A DNA stretch of 61,152 nucleotides from Flavobacterium ginsenosidimutans. GTDB lineage: Bacteria; Bacteroidota; Bacteroidia; Flavobacteriales; Flavobacteriaceae. The translations under genes and the position numbers were made by a program. Under the pieces are notes generated by a model. That model searched no databases. It was not told where the DNA came from and saw only the letters and a list, made by a program, of their open reading frames with translations. The stretch spans positions 1-61,152 of the forward strand of contig NZ_QJRJ01000062.1 of assembly GCF_003254625.1 (NCBI RefSeq). The letters are read 5' to 3'. Positions 29,238 through 37,351 of the stretch are shown one piece after another; position 1 is the stretch's first letter; each line of letters starts with the position of its first letter.

Positions 29238-29996
29238 TTAAAATTTAGCATAAATAAGCAATCTTCTGAAGGCATAGATTGATGGGACATTAGGAAAATA
29301 AGTGTCTATTCTCTTTTTGAATTCAGTTGCTAATTCTTCAAATTCTTTTTCTTTTAAGCGCTCTTGATAAACCGTTAAAGTTGAGCCGGAAATAAAATCA
29401 AAAAAATCATCTTTTTTAGTCGAAATTAAAGGATATACTTTCTCGTAAAGAACTAAATCTTTACCGCCATTTTCGAAAAGAATTTTAGCATATTCATCCA
29501 AAGTCAGTACAGGAGAAGGGCGCGTCCAATTTTTAAGATAAGAAGCAAAAGGCTCTTCTTGAACTAATTGAAAAAGTATTTTGTTGAGAATATTTTCATT
29601 TTGCTGAGGCATTTGAACAGCAAGTTGTCCTCCAGGATTAATACGGGAAATAATTTTCGGAAAAAGTTCATAATGATTATCAATCCATTGCAATGCTGCA
29701 TTGGAGAAAATTAAATCCCATTTAACATCATCTTTAACTTGTTCCAAAATAGGTTTTTCTCTAAATTCAAGATTCTCTTGACTTGGCGCTTTTGCCAGCA
29801 TTTCTGCTGAATTATCAATACCAAGAACGGTCGGATTGGTAAGTATGTCGAATAATTTTTTAGTCAATTCGCCTGTTCCGCAGCCTAAATCGATAACTTT
29901 TAGATTTGGTTTATCAATAATATGACTTGTAAGATCATCAAAAGGTTTAGAACGTTCAGTTTTAAATTCATTGTATTTTTTCGGATCCCAAGTCAT
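29238..29996 (-). CDS. SAM-dependent methyltransferase, trans-aconitate 2-methyltransferase-like
   Basis: This 252-aa class I methyltransferase has motif I VIDLGCGTGELT, acidic end of beta 2 in VLGIDNS, and motif DLIFSNAALQWIDNHYELFPKI. The last segment and MTWDPKKYNEFKTERSKPFDDL match the pattern of E. coli Tam, which methylates trans-aconitate, a toxic by-product that inhibits aconitase. Two aconitase genes lie 4-6 kb away but are not in the same transcript. The gene follows a small membrane-protein gene after 28 bp. The substrate is inferred. Confidence 0.8.
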   Translation of the reverse strand: MTWDPKKYNEFKTERSKPFDDLTSHIIDKPNLKVIDLGCGTGELTKKLFDILTNPTVLGIDNSAEMLAKAPSQENLEFREKPILEQVKDDVKWDLIFSNAALQWIDNHYELFPKIISRINPGGQLAVQMPQQNENILNKILFQLVQEEPFASYLKNWTRPSPVLTLDEYAKILFENGGKDLVLYEKVYPLISTKKDDFFDFISGSTLTVYQERLKEKEFEELATEFKKRIDTYFPNVPSIYAFRRLLIYAKF

Positions 29997-30024
29997 ACGA
30001 TTGTTTTTAATTCTAATCTTAAAA

Positions 30025-30363
30025 TTAAGAATTTAAATTTATTAGACCTCTAAAAAACTGAATGCCTCCAAATAATATTGCGCCCCAAAAAATGAATCCA
30101 ATATTTGAAAGGGTTAAAATAGTTCCGCCAGCAAACCATAATGCGCCATAAATCATATCTTTTCTGGCCTTTGAGTTATGTGCTTCTTGTATTTGATCTT
30201 CTATATTTTCAACAACAAGCGTTGCATTTTCAGAACTTAATCCTAGTGCGATCAATACGTTTTTTGTTTCAGAAGCTGATTTTTGCTCATTTAACATTAA
30301 GTCTGCGGCATAATTATAAATTTGGTTTGAAATTTCTAAAGAATCTTGGTTAGGGATTTCCAT
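30025..30363 (-). CDS. Small membrane protein of unknown function
   Basis: The 112-aa form starting MEIPNQDSLEISNQ is chosen; the frame opens 48 codons earlier through Lys/Phe-rich sequence adjoining a repeat, which looks non-coding. The N-terminal half is soluble and helical (DLMLNEQKSASETKNVLIALGLSSENA). The C-terminal half has two transmembrane helices (MIYGALWFAGGTILTLSNIG and IFWGAILFGGIQFFRGL). I do not recognise the family. It is probably co-transcribed with the methyltransferase 28 bp downstream. Confidence 0.6.
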   Translation of the reverse strand: MEIPNQDSLEISNQIYNYAADLMLNEQKSASETKNVLIALGLSSENATLVVENIEDQIQEAHNSKARKDMIYGALWFAGGTILTLSNIGFIFWGAILFGGIQFFRGLINLNS

Positions 30364-30490
30364 AAATTGGTTGTTTATCTTTGGTTTTTTCTTGATTAGT
30401 TGATCAAATATAAATAGTAGAAATTGTATAAGTTTACGGGAAAACGTAAAACGCGAATTTTTCTTAAAAGTTTTTATTACCGTTTGCGTA

Positions 30491-30570
30491 AGGGATAGAA
30501 ACGGCATCCTTTTATGGTGGGGTTCACCATAAAAGATATAGTGGATAGCCCGACCCGGAGGGATACGCTC
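30491..30570. repeat. Hairpin repeat family A, copy 1
   Basis: The stem CTTTTATGGTG (30509-30519) pairs perfectly with 30525-30535 around loop GGGTT. Flanks GATAG and GGATAGCCCG match, in reverse orientation, the flanks of copies at 44863-44946 and 60406-60491. The inner stem sequence differs from both while staying self-complementary. The remainder of the gap between the small membrane protein and the permease (30364-30681) holds nothing else I can name. Confidence 0.75.
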
Positions 30571-30681
30571 AAAATAATCTAAAAAGATTGGTTTCGGTTT
30601 TTAAAGAATTATCGGAATTTAGAATTTGAAGATTTGCATTTCCAAAAAAAGTATATCTTTAACCAACCTAAACCAATAAAA

Positions 30682-32094
30682 ATGCAAGAAAACGACCAAG
30701 AAAATTTTAAAAGAGAACTCGGACTCTTAGACGGAACCATGCTTGTGGTTGGGTCTATGATCGGATCTGGGATATTTATTGTAAGCGCCGATATCGCCAG
30801 ACAAGTTGGTTCGGCAGGATGGCTTACTTTGATCTGGCTTTTGTCTGGATTAATTACGATTATTGCTGCTGTAAGTTATGGCGAGTTGAGTGCCATGTTT
30901 CCAAAAGCTGGAGGACAATATGTTTACTTGAAAGAAGCCTATAATAAATTGATTGCCTTTTTGTACGGCTGGAGTTTTTTCGCAGTTATTCAAACGGGTA
31001 CAATTGCGGCTGTGGGAGTCGCTTTTTCTAAGTTCGCTGCTTATTTGTACGAACCTTTAAGCGACGAAAATGTTCTGTTCGAATTAGGTGCTTTTAAACT
31101 TAATGCGGCGCAACTCGTTTCGATTTTTACAATTATTGTACTGACCTTCATTAACAGTCGAGGGGTAAAAAACGGTAAAATTCTGCAAACCGTTTTAACA
31201 ATCATTAAAATTTTATCCTTATTAGGATTAATCATATTTGGATTAACGCTTGCCGCGAAAGCTTCTGTTTGGGATGCAAACTGGGCAGACGGATGGAGTA
31301 CACGTTCATTTGATAAAGACAGCGGTTCGTGGCTGCCAATTAGCGGAACAGCTTTGATTTCTGGAATATCTGCAGCGATGGTAGGTTCTTTATTTTCGAG
31401 CGATGCTTGGAATGGAGTGACTTTTATTGCGGGAGAAATTAAAAATCCAAAACGTAATGTTGGTTTCAGTTTGTTTCTAGGAACTTTTATTGTGACGATT
31501 ATTTATGTTTTGACAAATATTATGTATTTAGCTGTAATTCCGTTTGACGAAATCGCTACAGCAAAATTTGATAGAGTTGCGGTTGTGGCTTCAGATTATA
31601 TTTTCGGAAATATTGGAGCACTGATTATCGCAATTATGATTATGATTTCGACTTTTGCCTGCAACAACGGATTGATCATGGCGGGAGCTAGAGTTTATTA
31701 TACAATGGCAAAAGATGGTTTGTTCTTCAAAAAAGCAGCTGTTTTAAATAGCTCGAGTGTGCCTGCTTGGGCGCTTTGGGCACAATGTATTTGGGCTTCA
31801 GCTTTGTGTTTGACAGGGAAGTATGGCGATTTATTAGATTTTGTAATCATCATCGTTTTGATTTTTTACATTCTAACAATCTACGGAATCTTTATTTTAA
31901 GAAGAAAAATGCCAGATGTAGAAAGACCTTATAAAGCATTTGGATATCCGTTTTTGCCAATGCTGTATATTATTATCGCAACAGCAATTTGTATATCATT
32001 ATTCATAACTAAATTCTCAACTTGTGGATGGGGAGTATTAATTATGGTTGCAGGAATTCCAGTTTATTACTTAACAAAACCGAAAGAAGAATAA
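30682..32094 (+). CDS. APC-superfamily amino acid permease
   Basis: This 470-aa inner-membrane transporter has about 12 transmembrane helices. The first helix carries the APC unwound substrate-binding motif GSMIGSGIF, followed by SYGELSAMFPKAGGQYVYLKEAY. ATG 30682 (MQENDQENFKRELGLLDG) is chosen over an earlier ATG whose extra 16 residues are not family-like. The closest type is the LAT/serine-threonine exchanger-like branch. The substrate is unknown. It stands alone and ends at a shared bidirectional terminator. Confidence 0.88.
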   Translation: MQENDQENFKRELGLLDGTMLVVGSMIGSGIFIVSADIARQVGSAGWLTLIWLLSGLITIIAAVSYGELSAMFPKAGGQYVYLKEAYNKLIAFLYGWSFFAVIQTGTIAAVGVAFSKFAAYLYEPLSDENVLFELGAFKLNAAQLVSIFTIIVLTFINSRGVKNGKILQTVLTIIKILSLLGLIIFGLTLAAKASVWDANWADGWSTRSFDKDSGSWLPISGTALISGISAAMVGSLFSSDAWNGVTFIAGEIKNPKRNVGFSLFLGTFIVTIIYVLTNIMYLAVIPFDEIATAKFDRVAVVASDYIFGNIGALIIAIMIMISTFACNNGLIMAGARVYYTMAKDGLFFKKAAVLNSSSVPAWALWAQCIWASALCLTGKYGDLLDFVIIIVLIFYILTIYGIFILRRKMPDVERPYKAFGYPFLPMLYIIIATAICISLFITKFSTCGWGVLIMVAGIPVYYLTKPKEE

Positions 32095-32130
32095 GTTTTG
32101 TTTCAAGTTTAAAATACTTTATCTATATAA

Positions 32131-32161
32131 AAAGCGTCTTATAATTTAAGACGCTTTTTTT
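32131..32161. terminator. Bidirectional terminator between convergent genes
   Basis: AGCGTCTTA/TAAGACGCT stem with 5-nt loop and flanking A and T runs, serving the permease (plus) and the small membrane protein at 32189 (minus). Confidence 0.88.
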
Positions 32162-32188
32162 ATTGAAAAATCTTTGTCCTTTATAATT

Positions 32189-32593
32189 TTAAAGACCCGA
32201 CAAATCATTATTAATTCTTTCTTCGGTAGGTCTAAGGAAAATCAAGTATATAATAAGTAATACTCCAAATAGTATGAAATCAGGTTTTATGAAAAGAATT
32301 ATGAAAGCCGCGCCTTCAAGAACTGCCCATCGCATAATTGAAGCTGCTTGATAAATAGGCAGTTTATTTTCGAGTTTTAATTTTGGATCGATTTGTTTTA
32401 ATTGCATTTTAAATAATGCACAGCTTAAAACAAAGGCTAAAGCTGGAATAGCAAGATATACAATCGAAGAGGAGTCAATAGTAGGAATACGAAGCGTCTC
32501 TAATGAGATATCGCCTATAATATAATATGCAATAGCTGTTCCTGCGCAAATGGCAAGATGAATAATTTGTAATGTTTTTATTTTTTCATTCAT
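32189..32593 (-). CDS. Four-helix membrane protein, unknown function
   Basis: This 134-aa protein has about four hydrophobic helices (IIHLAICAGTAIAYYIIG; IVYLAIPALAFVLSCALF; AVLEGAAFIILFIKP; FILFGVLLIIYLIFL) and a cytoplasmic-looking tail RPTEERINNDLSGL. I do not recognise it with certainty; comparable small inner-membrane proteins of this length are common in flavobacteria. It is monocistronic. Confidence 0.65.
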   Translation of the reverse strand: MNEKIKTLQIIHLAICAGTAIAYYIIGDISLETLRIPTIDSSSIVYLAIPALAFVLSCALFKMQLKQIDPKLKLENKLPIYQAASIMRWAVLEGAAFIILFIKPDFILFGVLLIIYLIFLRPTEERINNDLSGL

Positions 32594-32678
32594 GATTTGG
32601 TTTAGCTTTGAGGTTGGATATGCAAGTTAAGGCTAATTCTTTTAAAATGAATGATTTGATTTAGAGATATTCATCAAT

Positions 32679-32715
32679 AAAAAAAGACACTACATACAAC
32701 GAAGCAGTGTCTTTT
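32679..32715 (-). terminator. Intrinsic terminator of the DUF1810 gene
   Basis: AAAAGACACT (32682-32691) pairs with AGTGTCTTTT (32706-32715); on the minus strand it is followed by TTTATT. Confidence 0.8.
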
Positions 32716-32740
32716 GATGTAAACAATCACAATGAATTTG

Positions 32741-33202
32741 CTATAAAACAGCAGGTTCAGTAGGTGATTTTATAGTTGAATTAATAATAGACAGCGTTAA
32801 TGGATCGTTTTCTCCTGAGAAGAAAGCTTCCAAAACTTCCTGAAATATCGGATTTGCATTTTCTACCAAAGAAAACAAAGTCATGCAAGAACGTAATTTT
32901 CGAGCATCTAAATCTCCAAAAATTCCGTCAGCCGATTTCATTTTAAAAGTTAAAAGCAATTCTGAGATCTCAATTAAATGTTTTCCTAAGATTGGATGTT
33001 CCAAATACTCAGAAGCTTCTTTTAAATCATTAATGGCATAAAGATTTGCTGTATCGCTTTTTCCTAAACCGATAATTTGCGGAAAAATGAACCACATCCA
33101 ATGTGTTTCTTTCTTCCCTTTTCCGATTTCAGAAAGAGCAGTAAGATAAAGTTTGTTCTGCGCATCTAAGAAGCGTGCTAAATCGTTGTTTGAATAAGCC
33201 AT
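32741..33202 (-). CDS. DUF1810 family protein
   Basis: This 153-aa protein matches DUF1810: RFLDAQNKLYLTALSEIGKGKKETHWMWFIFPQIIGLGKSD and LGKHLIEISELLL, then SADGIFGDLDARKLRSCMTLF. The family is widespread, small and soluble, with no established activity that I can name. It has its own terminator and a TATTTTTG element (minus strand, 33232-33239) about 30 bp upstream. Confidence 0.88.
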   Translation of the reverse strand: MAYSNNDLARFLDAQNKLYLTALSEIGKGKKETHWMWFIFPQIIGLGKSDTANLYAINDLKEASEYLEHPILGKHLIEISELLLTFKMKSADGIFGDLDARKLRSCMTLFSLVENANPIFQEVLEAFFSGENDPLTLSIINSTIKSPTEPAVL

Positions 33203-33231
33203 TACGGTATTATATTTTTTTAAAAGGTTGC

Positions 33232-33239
33232 AAAAATAG
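33232..33239 (-). promoter_or_regulatory. Candidate -7 element of the DUF1810 gene
   Basis: The minus strand reads TATTTTTG, an exact TAnnTTTG match 30 bp upstream of the start codon; no clear TTG at -33. Confidence 0.4.
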
Positions 33240-33359
33240 TAAAAAAGGAAGGTTCAGCCTAATAAAACGTTCATACAATCAGTATTTTAACTTTTTTCGA
33301 CAGAATTTTCCTCGTAGAGATTAAGCTAATAAATCAGCTAGTTTTTAGTTCTGAATACA

Positions 33360-33986
33360 TTACGTATTACGTTGCGTTTGCCTAAAAGTTAAATTTATTC
33401 GGGGTAAAACTTTGCGCGCTGTTTTGGGTACATGATGCTGCCAAAAACTATTGGTAGTTCCCGCCATTAGTAAGAAAGAACCATGATGAAGCGGAATTTC
33501 AACCAGCGGAATATCCTTTCGGAATTTGTGACGAAGTTTGAACATTCTCGTTTCTCCAAAAGTGACAGACGCTATAATTGGATCTTTGCCAGAATTGTCT
33601 TCACGATCGCTGTGCCAGCCAACGCCATCTTTTCCGTTTCGGTATAAATTTAACAGAAGACTGTTAAAATCAAGTTGGGTTTCTTTTTCAACTCGACTTC
33701 TTATTTTTAATAATTCATACGTCCAGTCAGGTCCATTTGGATCAGCTCCTGCATTGTCTTTGTCTTCATACCAAGCAATCATTCTAGGAACGGTATAGGT
33801 CTTATCGTAAATTTCCATTTCATATTCTCTCCATTTCGTTTTGCGTAGTATTCTTTCATAAAAAGAATCTGATTCTTCTTTGCTGAAGAAATTTTCAATC
33901 AGAATTAGTTCGCAATCCGGAAGATCAAATATTTTTTTACCTCCGTGTCCAGTGGTAAATAATTCGGTATCGCTAAATAGTGTCAT
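33360..33986 (-). CDS. alkB: AlkB-family 2-oxoglutarate/Fe(II) DNA dealkylase
   Basis: This 208-aa dioxygenase removes N-methyl damage from DNA bases by oxidation. The iron ligands are in VGWHSDRED (HxD) and in FWQHHVPK (second His), and RINLTFR holds the 2-oxoglutarate-binding Arg pair. The arrangement YRNGKDGVGWHSD is like the ALKBH2/3-type bacterial enzymes. It is the last gene of a run umuD-umuC-exonuclease/GIY-YIG-alkB with gaps of 38 and 33 bp after umuC, suggesting damage-inducible co-expression. Confidence 0.92.
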   Translation of the reverse strand: MTLFSDTELFTTGHGGKKIFDLPDCELILIENFFSKEESDSFYERILRKTKWREYEMEIYDKTYTVPRMIAWYEDKDNAGADPNGPDWTYELLKIRSRVEKETQLDFNSLLLNLYRNGKDGVGWHSDREDNSGKDPIIASVTFGETRMFKLRHKFRKDIPLVEIPLHHGSFLLMAGTTNSFWQHHVPKTARKVLPRINLTFRQTQRNT

Positions 33987-34019
33987 AATTTTGATTTTTT
34001 ACAGCTCTATTTTATTGAT

Positions 34020-35402
34020 TTAGGAAATGAAAAGTTGTTTGTTAAAGAATATTTTTCTCGGATGTTTTTCTGCATAAGCAAAAATTAACTGCTCAATATA
34101 TTGATTGCTTTTATAAGGCGTAACATAATTTTTTACTTCATCAGAATCATTGATGGCAACATCTCTCGGAATATAGCCCATTCCATGAAAATGACCATTT
34201 TCGATCCAAATACAGCTTCTTTCGTCAGTAGAACGTCCTTTGTCTATAATGGCAAAACTTGGTCTGTTATTCAATAAAAATTCAATAGCATTGTCAACTT
34301 GTTCGTTATGAAATGAAACGTCTGGCAAAGTTTTTGTGTCATTATTTTGGAAAAAATCACCTTCTTCGGGCCTTGTGTATTTGCAAAAACGATGATCGAT
34401 TTCAAAATGCTCGGCTAGAGTTCGCAATAAATTAATGCCATCGTATTGACTATTAAATTCATGAATACAAGTCTGAAATTTACTCAATTTACCAACTGCC
34501 AAATATTTATAGCCGTTTCGAGCTTCGTATTGATAAATGCCATATTTAGCTTCAAAACGTTTTAAAGCTCTGTTGTAAGTTGGCCAAAGTTTTTTGATTT
34601 CGGTGCACTCTAAAAGAAGTGCCATGAGTTCAGTTGCACAGATTTCGAAAGAAATTCCGTGAATATCTCTCAGAAAATGCTGTCTTTGCGAATTGATATT
34701 ATTTCCTGTAAAATGCGATGTAACCCGTTTTTTTAGATTGATAGCTTTTCCAACATAAATCACTTTTTTAGCTTGATTATAAAAATAATAGACTCCTGGT
34801 TTGTCAGGTAAATTATTAAAATCGTCTGCTGGAAGATTTGGAGGCAAGCGCTGATCTTGCGCTGTTTTCTGGATCATTTTATCGATTTCTCCAGCATCAT
34901 CCCATTCCAATAAAAGCGAAAATAAAAGAGCAGTAGCATCGGCATCTCCGCCAGCGCGGTGCCTGTTCTCTAACGAAATATTTAAAGAATTGCAAAGATT
35001 TCCTAAACTATAAGAACCCAACCCAGGCTTAATTTTTCGAGCTGCACGAACTGTACAAAGCTTTTTTGCCGACCATTTAAAACCAGCTTGCTCCAGTTGA
35101 TGATGAACAAACGAATAATCGAAGTTGACATTGTGTGCAACAAAAACACGATCAGTGAGCATTTCCAAAACTTTCTCTGAAATATCATCAAAAATGGGCG
35201 CATTGGCTACCATTTCGTTGTTAATTCCAGTCAATCCAAAAATAGAAGGAGGGATGTCCTGTTCAGGATTTACGAGTGTTTCATAACGATCCAACACATT
35301 TGTACCGTCATGAATAATAATGGCAATTTCTGTAATACGGCTTCCACTGGCATTTCCGCCTGTGGTTTCGATATCGACTATGGCATATTCTTGCTTCTTC
35401 AT
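34020..35402 (-). CDS. DnaQ-type exonuclease fused to a GIY-YIG (Cho-like) nuclease
   Basis: This is a 460-aa two-domain repair protein. The N-terminal DEDDh exonuclease (about 1-170) has AIVDIETTGG, AHNVNFDYSF and HRAGGDADAT. The middle GIY-YIG domain (about 200-290) has KPGVYYFY, KVIYVGKAINLKKRVTSHF and the metal-binding Glu in LLLECTEIKKLWPTYN. This is the UvrC-N/Cho incision module. It lacks the UvrC C-terminal nuclease and helix-hairpin-helix. Its place between umuC and alkB supports a repair role. Confidence 0.88.
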   Translation of the reverse strand: MKKQEYAIVDIETTGGNASGSRITEIAIIIHDGTNVLDRYETLVNPEQDIPPSIFGLTGINNEMVANAPIFDDISEKVLEMLTDRVFVAHNVNFDYSFVHHQLEQAGFKWSAKKLCTVRAARKIKPGLGSYSLGNLCNSLNISLENRHRAGGDADATALLFSLLLEWDDAGEIDKMIQKTAQDQRLPPNLPADDFNNLPDKPGVYYFYNQAKKVIYVGKAINLKKRVTSHFTGNNINSQRQHFLRDIHGISFEICATELMALLLECTEIKKLWPTYNRALKRFEAKYGIYQYEARNGYKYLAVGKLSKFQTCIHEFNSQYDGINLLRTLAEHFEIDHRFCKYTRPEEGDFFQNNDTKTLPDVSFHNEQVDNAIEFLLNNRPSFAIIDKGRSTDERSCIWIENGHFHGMGYIPRDVAINDSDEVKNYVTPYKSNQYIEQLIFAYAEKHPRKIFFNKQLFIS

Positions 35403-35440
35403 TTGTGTATAACGTAAAATGTTCTTTTTCTGTTGTTTAA

Positions 35441-36700
35441 TTAAGCTTTAACTGTAATAACATCTTTAAGGAGAGTAGAAAATTTAGGAGATAATCTATT
35501 TTGTTTCATTTTCCATTGTCTTCCTAAAGATTGTACGCCGAATTTAATTTTATTGTTGCCATAACTCCGATTCATTTCATCAATTACTTTCATTAAAGGT
35601 TGATGTTTAGGATTTGAAGTGTTGAATAAATTCAGTTGTGTTTCACTATTTGGTGTTAAGCCCATTACAATTACGCCTGCTTTTTTATAGCGATAGCCCT
35701 TTTTAAAAATAGCTTTAAATCCTTTTTGAGCAGCTGCATTAAGTTCTATCGTAGAATTGGTTGGAAAATCTGTTGTAATCGTAATACTTCTTGAATAATG
35801 AGATTCTTCGTTTTTTATGAAACTAGTCTGTATAAAAACAGTTACCATATTGCAATGACAGTTCTGTCTTCTTAATTTCTCGGCACAAGAAGCTGTAAAT
35901 GTGCTAATTCGTTCTGATATTTCTTCGTAATTAGTATATCTTTTTTCGAAAGATCTCGTAGTGGCAATCATTTTTCGATCAGTAGCTACTTCTAAATCCA
36001 AAGTTGGTTTCCCTTCTAATTCATGTTTTAACCGAAGCCCGACTACAGACATTTCTTTTCTTACCCAAGCATCCGGAAGTTGCGTAAATTCATAAGCTGT
36101 ATTGATTTTTCTTGCTTTCAGTCGTTTAGCGAGCTTTCGCCCAATTCCCCAAACATCTTCAATTTTTGTCCACTTTAATGCTTTAATTCTTTTTTCTTCA
36201 GAATCAATACAATAAACACCTTGCGTACGATCAGCAAATTTTCGGGCAATTTTATTCGCCATTTTAGCTAAAGCTTTGGTCGGAGCAAAACCTATGCTTA
36301 CGGGAATGCCTGTTCCTTGCGTGACTTCTTTACGCATTTTTAAACCAAGAGTATTCAGATCAAATAAATCATAGCCGGAAAATTTTAGAAAAGCTTCGTC
36401 AATACTGTAAATTTCGATTTCCGGAGTATAAGTTTGAAGCAGATTCATGACCCGATTGCTCATATCTCCATAGAGCGGATAATTAGAAGAATAAACAAAA
36501 ATGTTTTTTTCTTTAAAAATAGCTTCATACTTAAAAGCCGGAATTGCCATTGGTATTCCCAAAACCTTTGCTTCATCAGAACGCGAAATAACACAGCCAT
36601 CATTGTTAGAGAGAATAACGATAGGTTTTCCTCTTAAATGCGGTTCAAATACTCTTTGGCAAGAAGCATAAAAATTGTTACAATCGACTAAAGCAAACAT
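35441..36700 (-). CDS. umuC: Y-family translesion DNA polymerase (UmuC)
   Basis: This 419-aa lesion-bypass polymerase has catalytic carboxylates in FALVDCNNFYASCQ and YSIDEAFLKF, the little-finger region starting around 240 and a C-terminal UmuC extension with LFNTSNPKHQPLMKVIDEMN. Length and the C-terminal part separate it from DinB. It lies downstream of umuD across a 103-bp gap that contains a dispersed palindromic repeat, so the operon appears to tolerate the repeat. Confidence 0.95.
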   Translation of the reverse strand: MFALVDCNNFYASCQRVFEPHLRGKPIVILSNNDGCVISRSDEAKVLGIPMAIPAFKYEAIFKEKNIFVYSSNYPLYGDMSNRVMNLLQTYTPEIEIYSIDEAFLKFSGYDLFDLNTLGLKMRKEVTQGTGIPVSIGFAPTKALAKMANKIARKFADRTQGVYCIDSEEKRIKALKWTKIEDVWGIGRKLAKRLKARKINTAYEFTQLPDAWVRKEMSVVGLRLKHELEGKPTLDLEVATDRKMIATTRSFEKRYTNYEEISERISTFTASCAEKLRRQNCHCNMVTVFIQTSFIKNEESHYSRSITITTDFPTNSTIELNAAAQKGFKAIFKKGYRYKKAGVIVMGLTPNSETQLNLFNTSNPKHQPLMKVIDEMNRSYGNNKIKFGVQSLGRQWKMKQNRLSPKFSTLLKDVITVKA

Positions 36701-36731
36701 TTTTAATTTGTTTTTTATTTCTATTTCTGTT

Positions 36732-36799
36732 TTGTCACCCTGAGCGAAGTCGAAGGGCTTTATCGTATAAAAGGTCTTCGACTTCGCTCAGACTGACAA
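36732..36799. repeat. Inverted repeat inside the umuDC gap (family B)
   Basis: The left arm CCTGAGCGAAGTCGAAG (about 36739-36755) has its near-perfect complement CTTCGACTTCGCTCAG at about 36776-36791. The outer ends are TTGTCA and TGACAA. The wording is one of the common dispersed palindromes of Bacteroidota genomes. In RNA it would fold to a long hairpin between the umuD and umuC messages. Confidence 0.8.
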
Positions 36800-36803
36800 T
36801 AAC

Positions 36804-37259
36804 TTAAAAAGTTTTAATACAATGAACTACAATTCCCCAGATCACAAAATTATTTTCTGGAGTCACTTTTATAGGCTTATAATCTTCATTTTCAGCAATA
36901 AGCCAGATAATCTCTTTTTCCATTCTGATGCGTTTTACTGTAAATTCTCCATCGATCTGACAAATAGCAATTCTATTATTTTGTGGTTCAAGGCTTTTAT
37001 CAATAATCAATAAATCACCATCATGGATGCCCACATTTTTCATAGAATGTCCTTTTACTCTTGCAAAATAAGTGGTGTATTTATGCTTGATAAATTCTTT
37101 GTTGAGATCAATGGATAATTCTATAAAATCATCAGCAGGCGAAGGAAAACCAGCGCTGATACCAACGTCAAAAAAAGGCAATTTTACTTCCGAACTTATA
37201 TCTGGAGAGTATAGTTCAATTGATTTTGTGGCATTTATATTGTTCAATTTCGTAATCAC
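36804..37259 (-). CDS. umuD: UmuD-like self-cleaving S24 peptidase
   Basis: This 151-aa partner of UmuC has the cleavage site at Ala36-Gly37 (GISAGFPSPADD), catalytic Ser72 in KGHSMKNVGI and Lys109 in FTVKRI. RecA-driven self-cleavage would activate translesion synthesis. The start codon is GTG (37257-37259); no ATG is in range, and the segment TKSIELYSPD aligns with UmuD N-termini. A TAATTTTG element lies about 29 bp upstream on the minus strand. Confidence 0.92.
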   Translation of the reverse strand: MITKLNNINATKSIELYSPDISSEVKLPFFDVGISAGFPSPADDFIELSIDLNKEFIKHKYTTYFARVKGHSMKNVGIHDGDLLIIDKSLEPQNNRIAICQIDGEFTVKRIRMEKEIIWLIAENEDYKPIKVTPENNFVIWGIVVHCIKTF

Positions 37260-37287
37260 TTCAAAAAAAATAATTCGTTGTATAAGG

Positions 37288-37325
37288 CAAAATTAGTCCA
37301 GATAATAACATTTTTAGTATATTTG
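37288..37325. promoter_or_regulatory. Overlapping divergent promoters, umuDC and XRE-S24 gene
   Basis: TAATTTTG reads on the minus strand (37288-37295) toward umuD, and TATATTTG on the plus strand (37318-37325) toward the XRE-S24 repressor. Only 22 bp lie between them, so each -33 region overlaps the other promoter. A TTAGT word occurs at 37293 and 37314, 21 bp (two helical turns) apart. Spaced TTG elements are absent, which fits regulated promoters. Confidence 0.5.
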
Positions 37326-37351
37326 CTGTTCCAAATTATAACAAATTTATT

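Noticed and set aside
30364..30507. N-terminal extension of the small membrane protein at 30025
   Set aside because: The extra 48 codons are Lys/Phe-rich and abut a dispersed repeat; the ATG at 30363 gives a compact, plausible protein.
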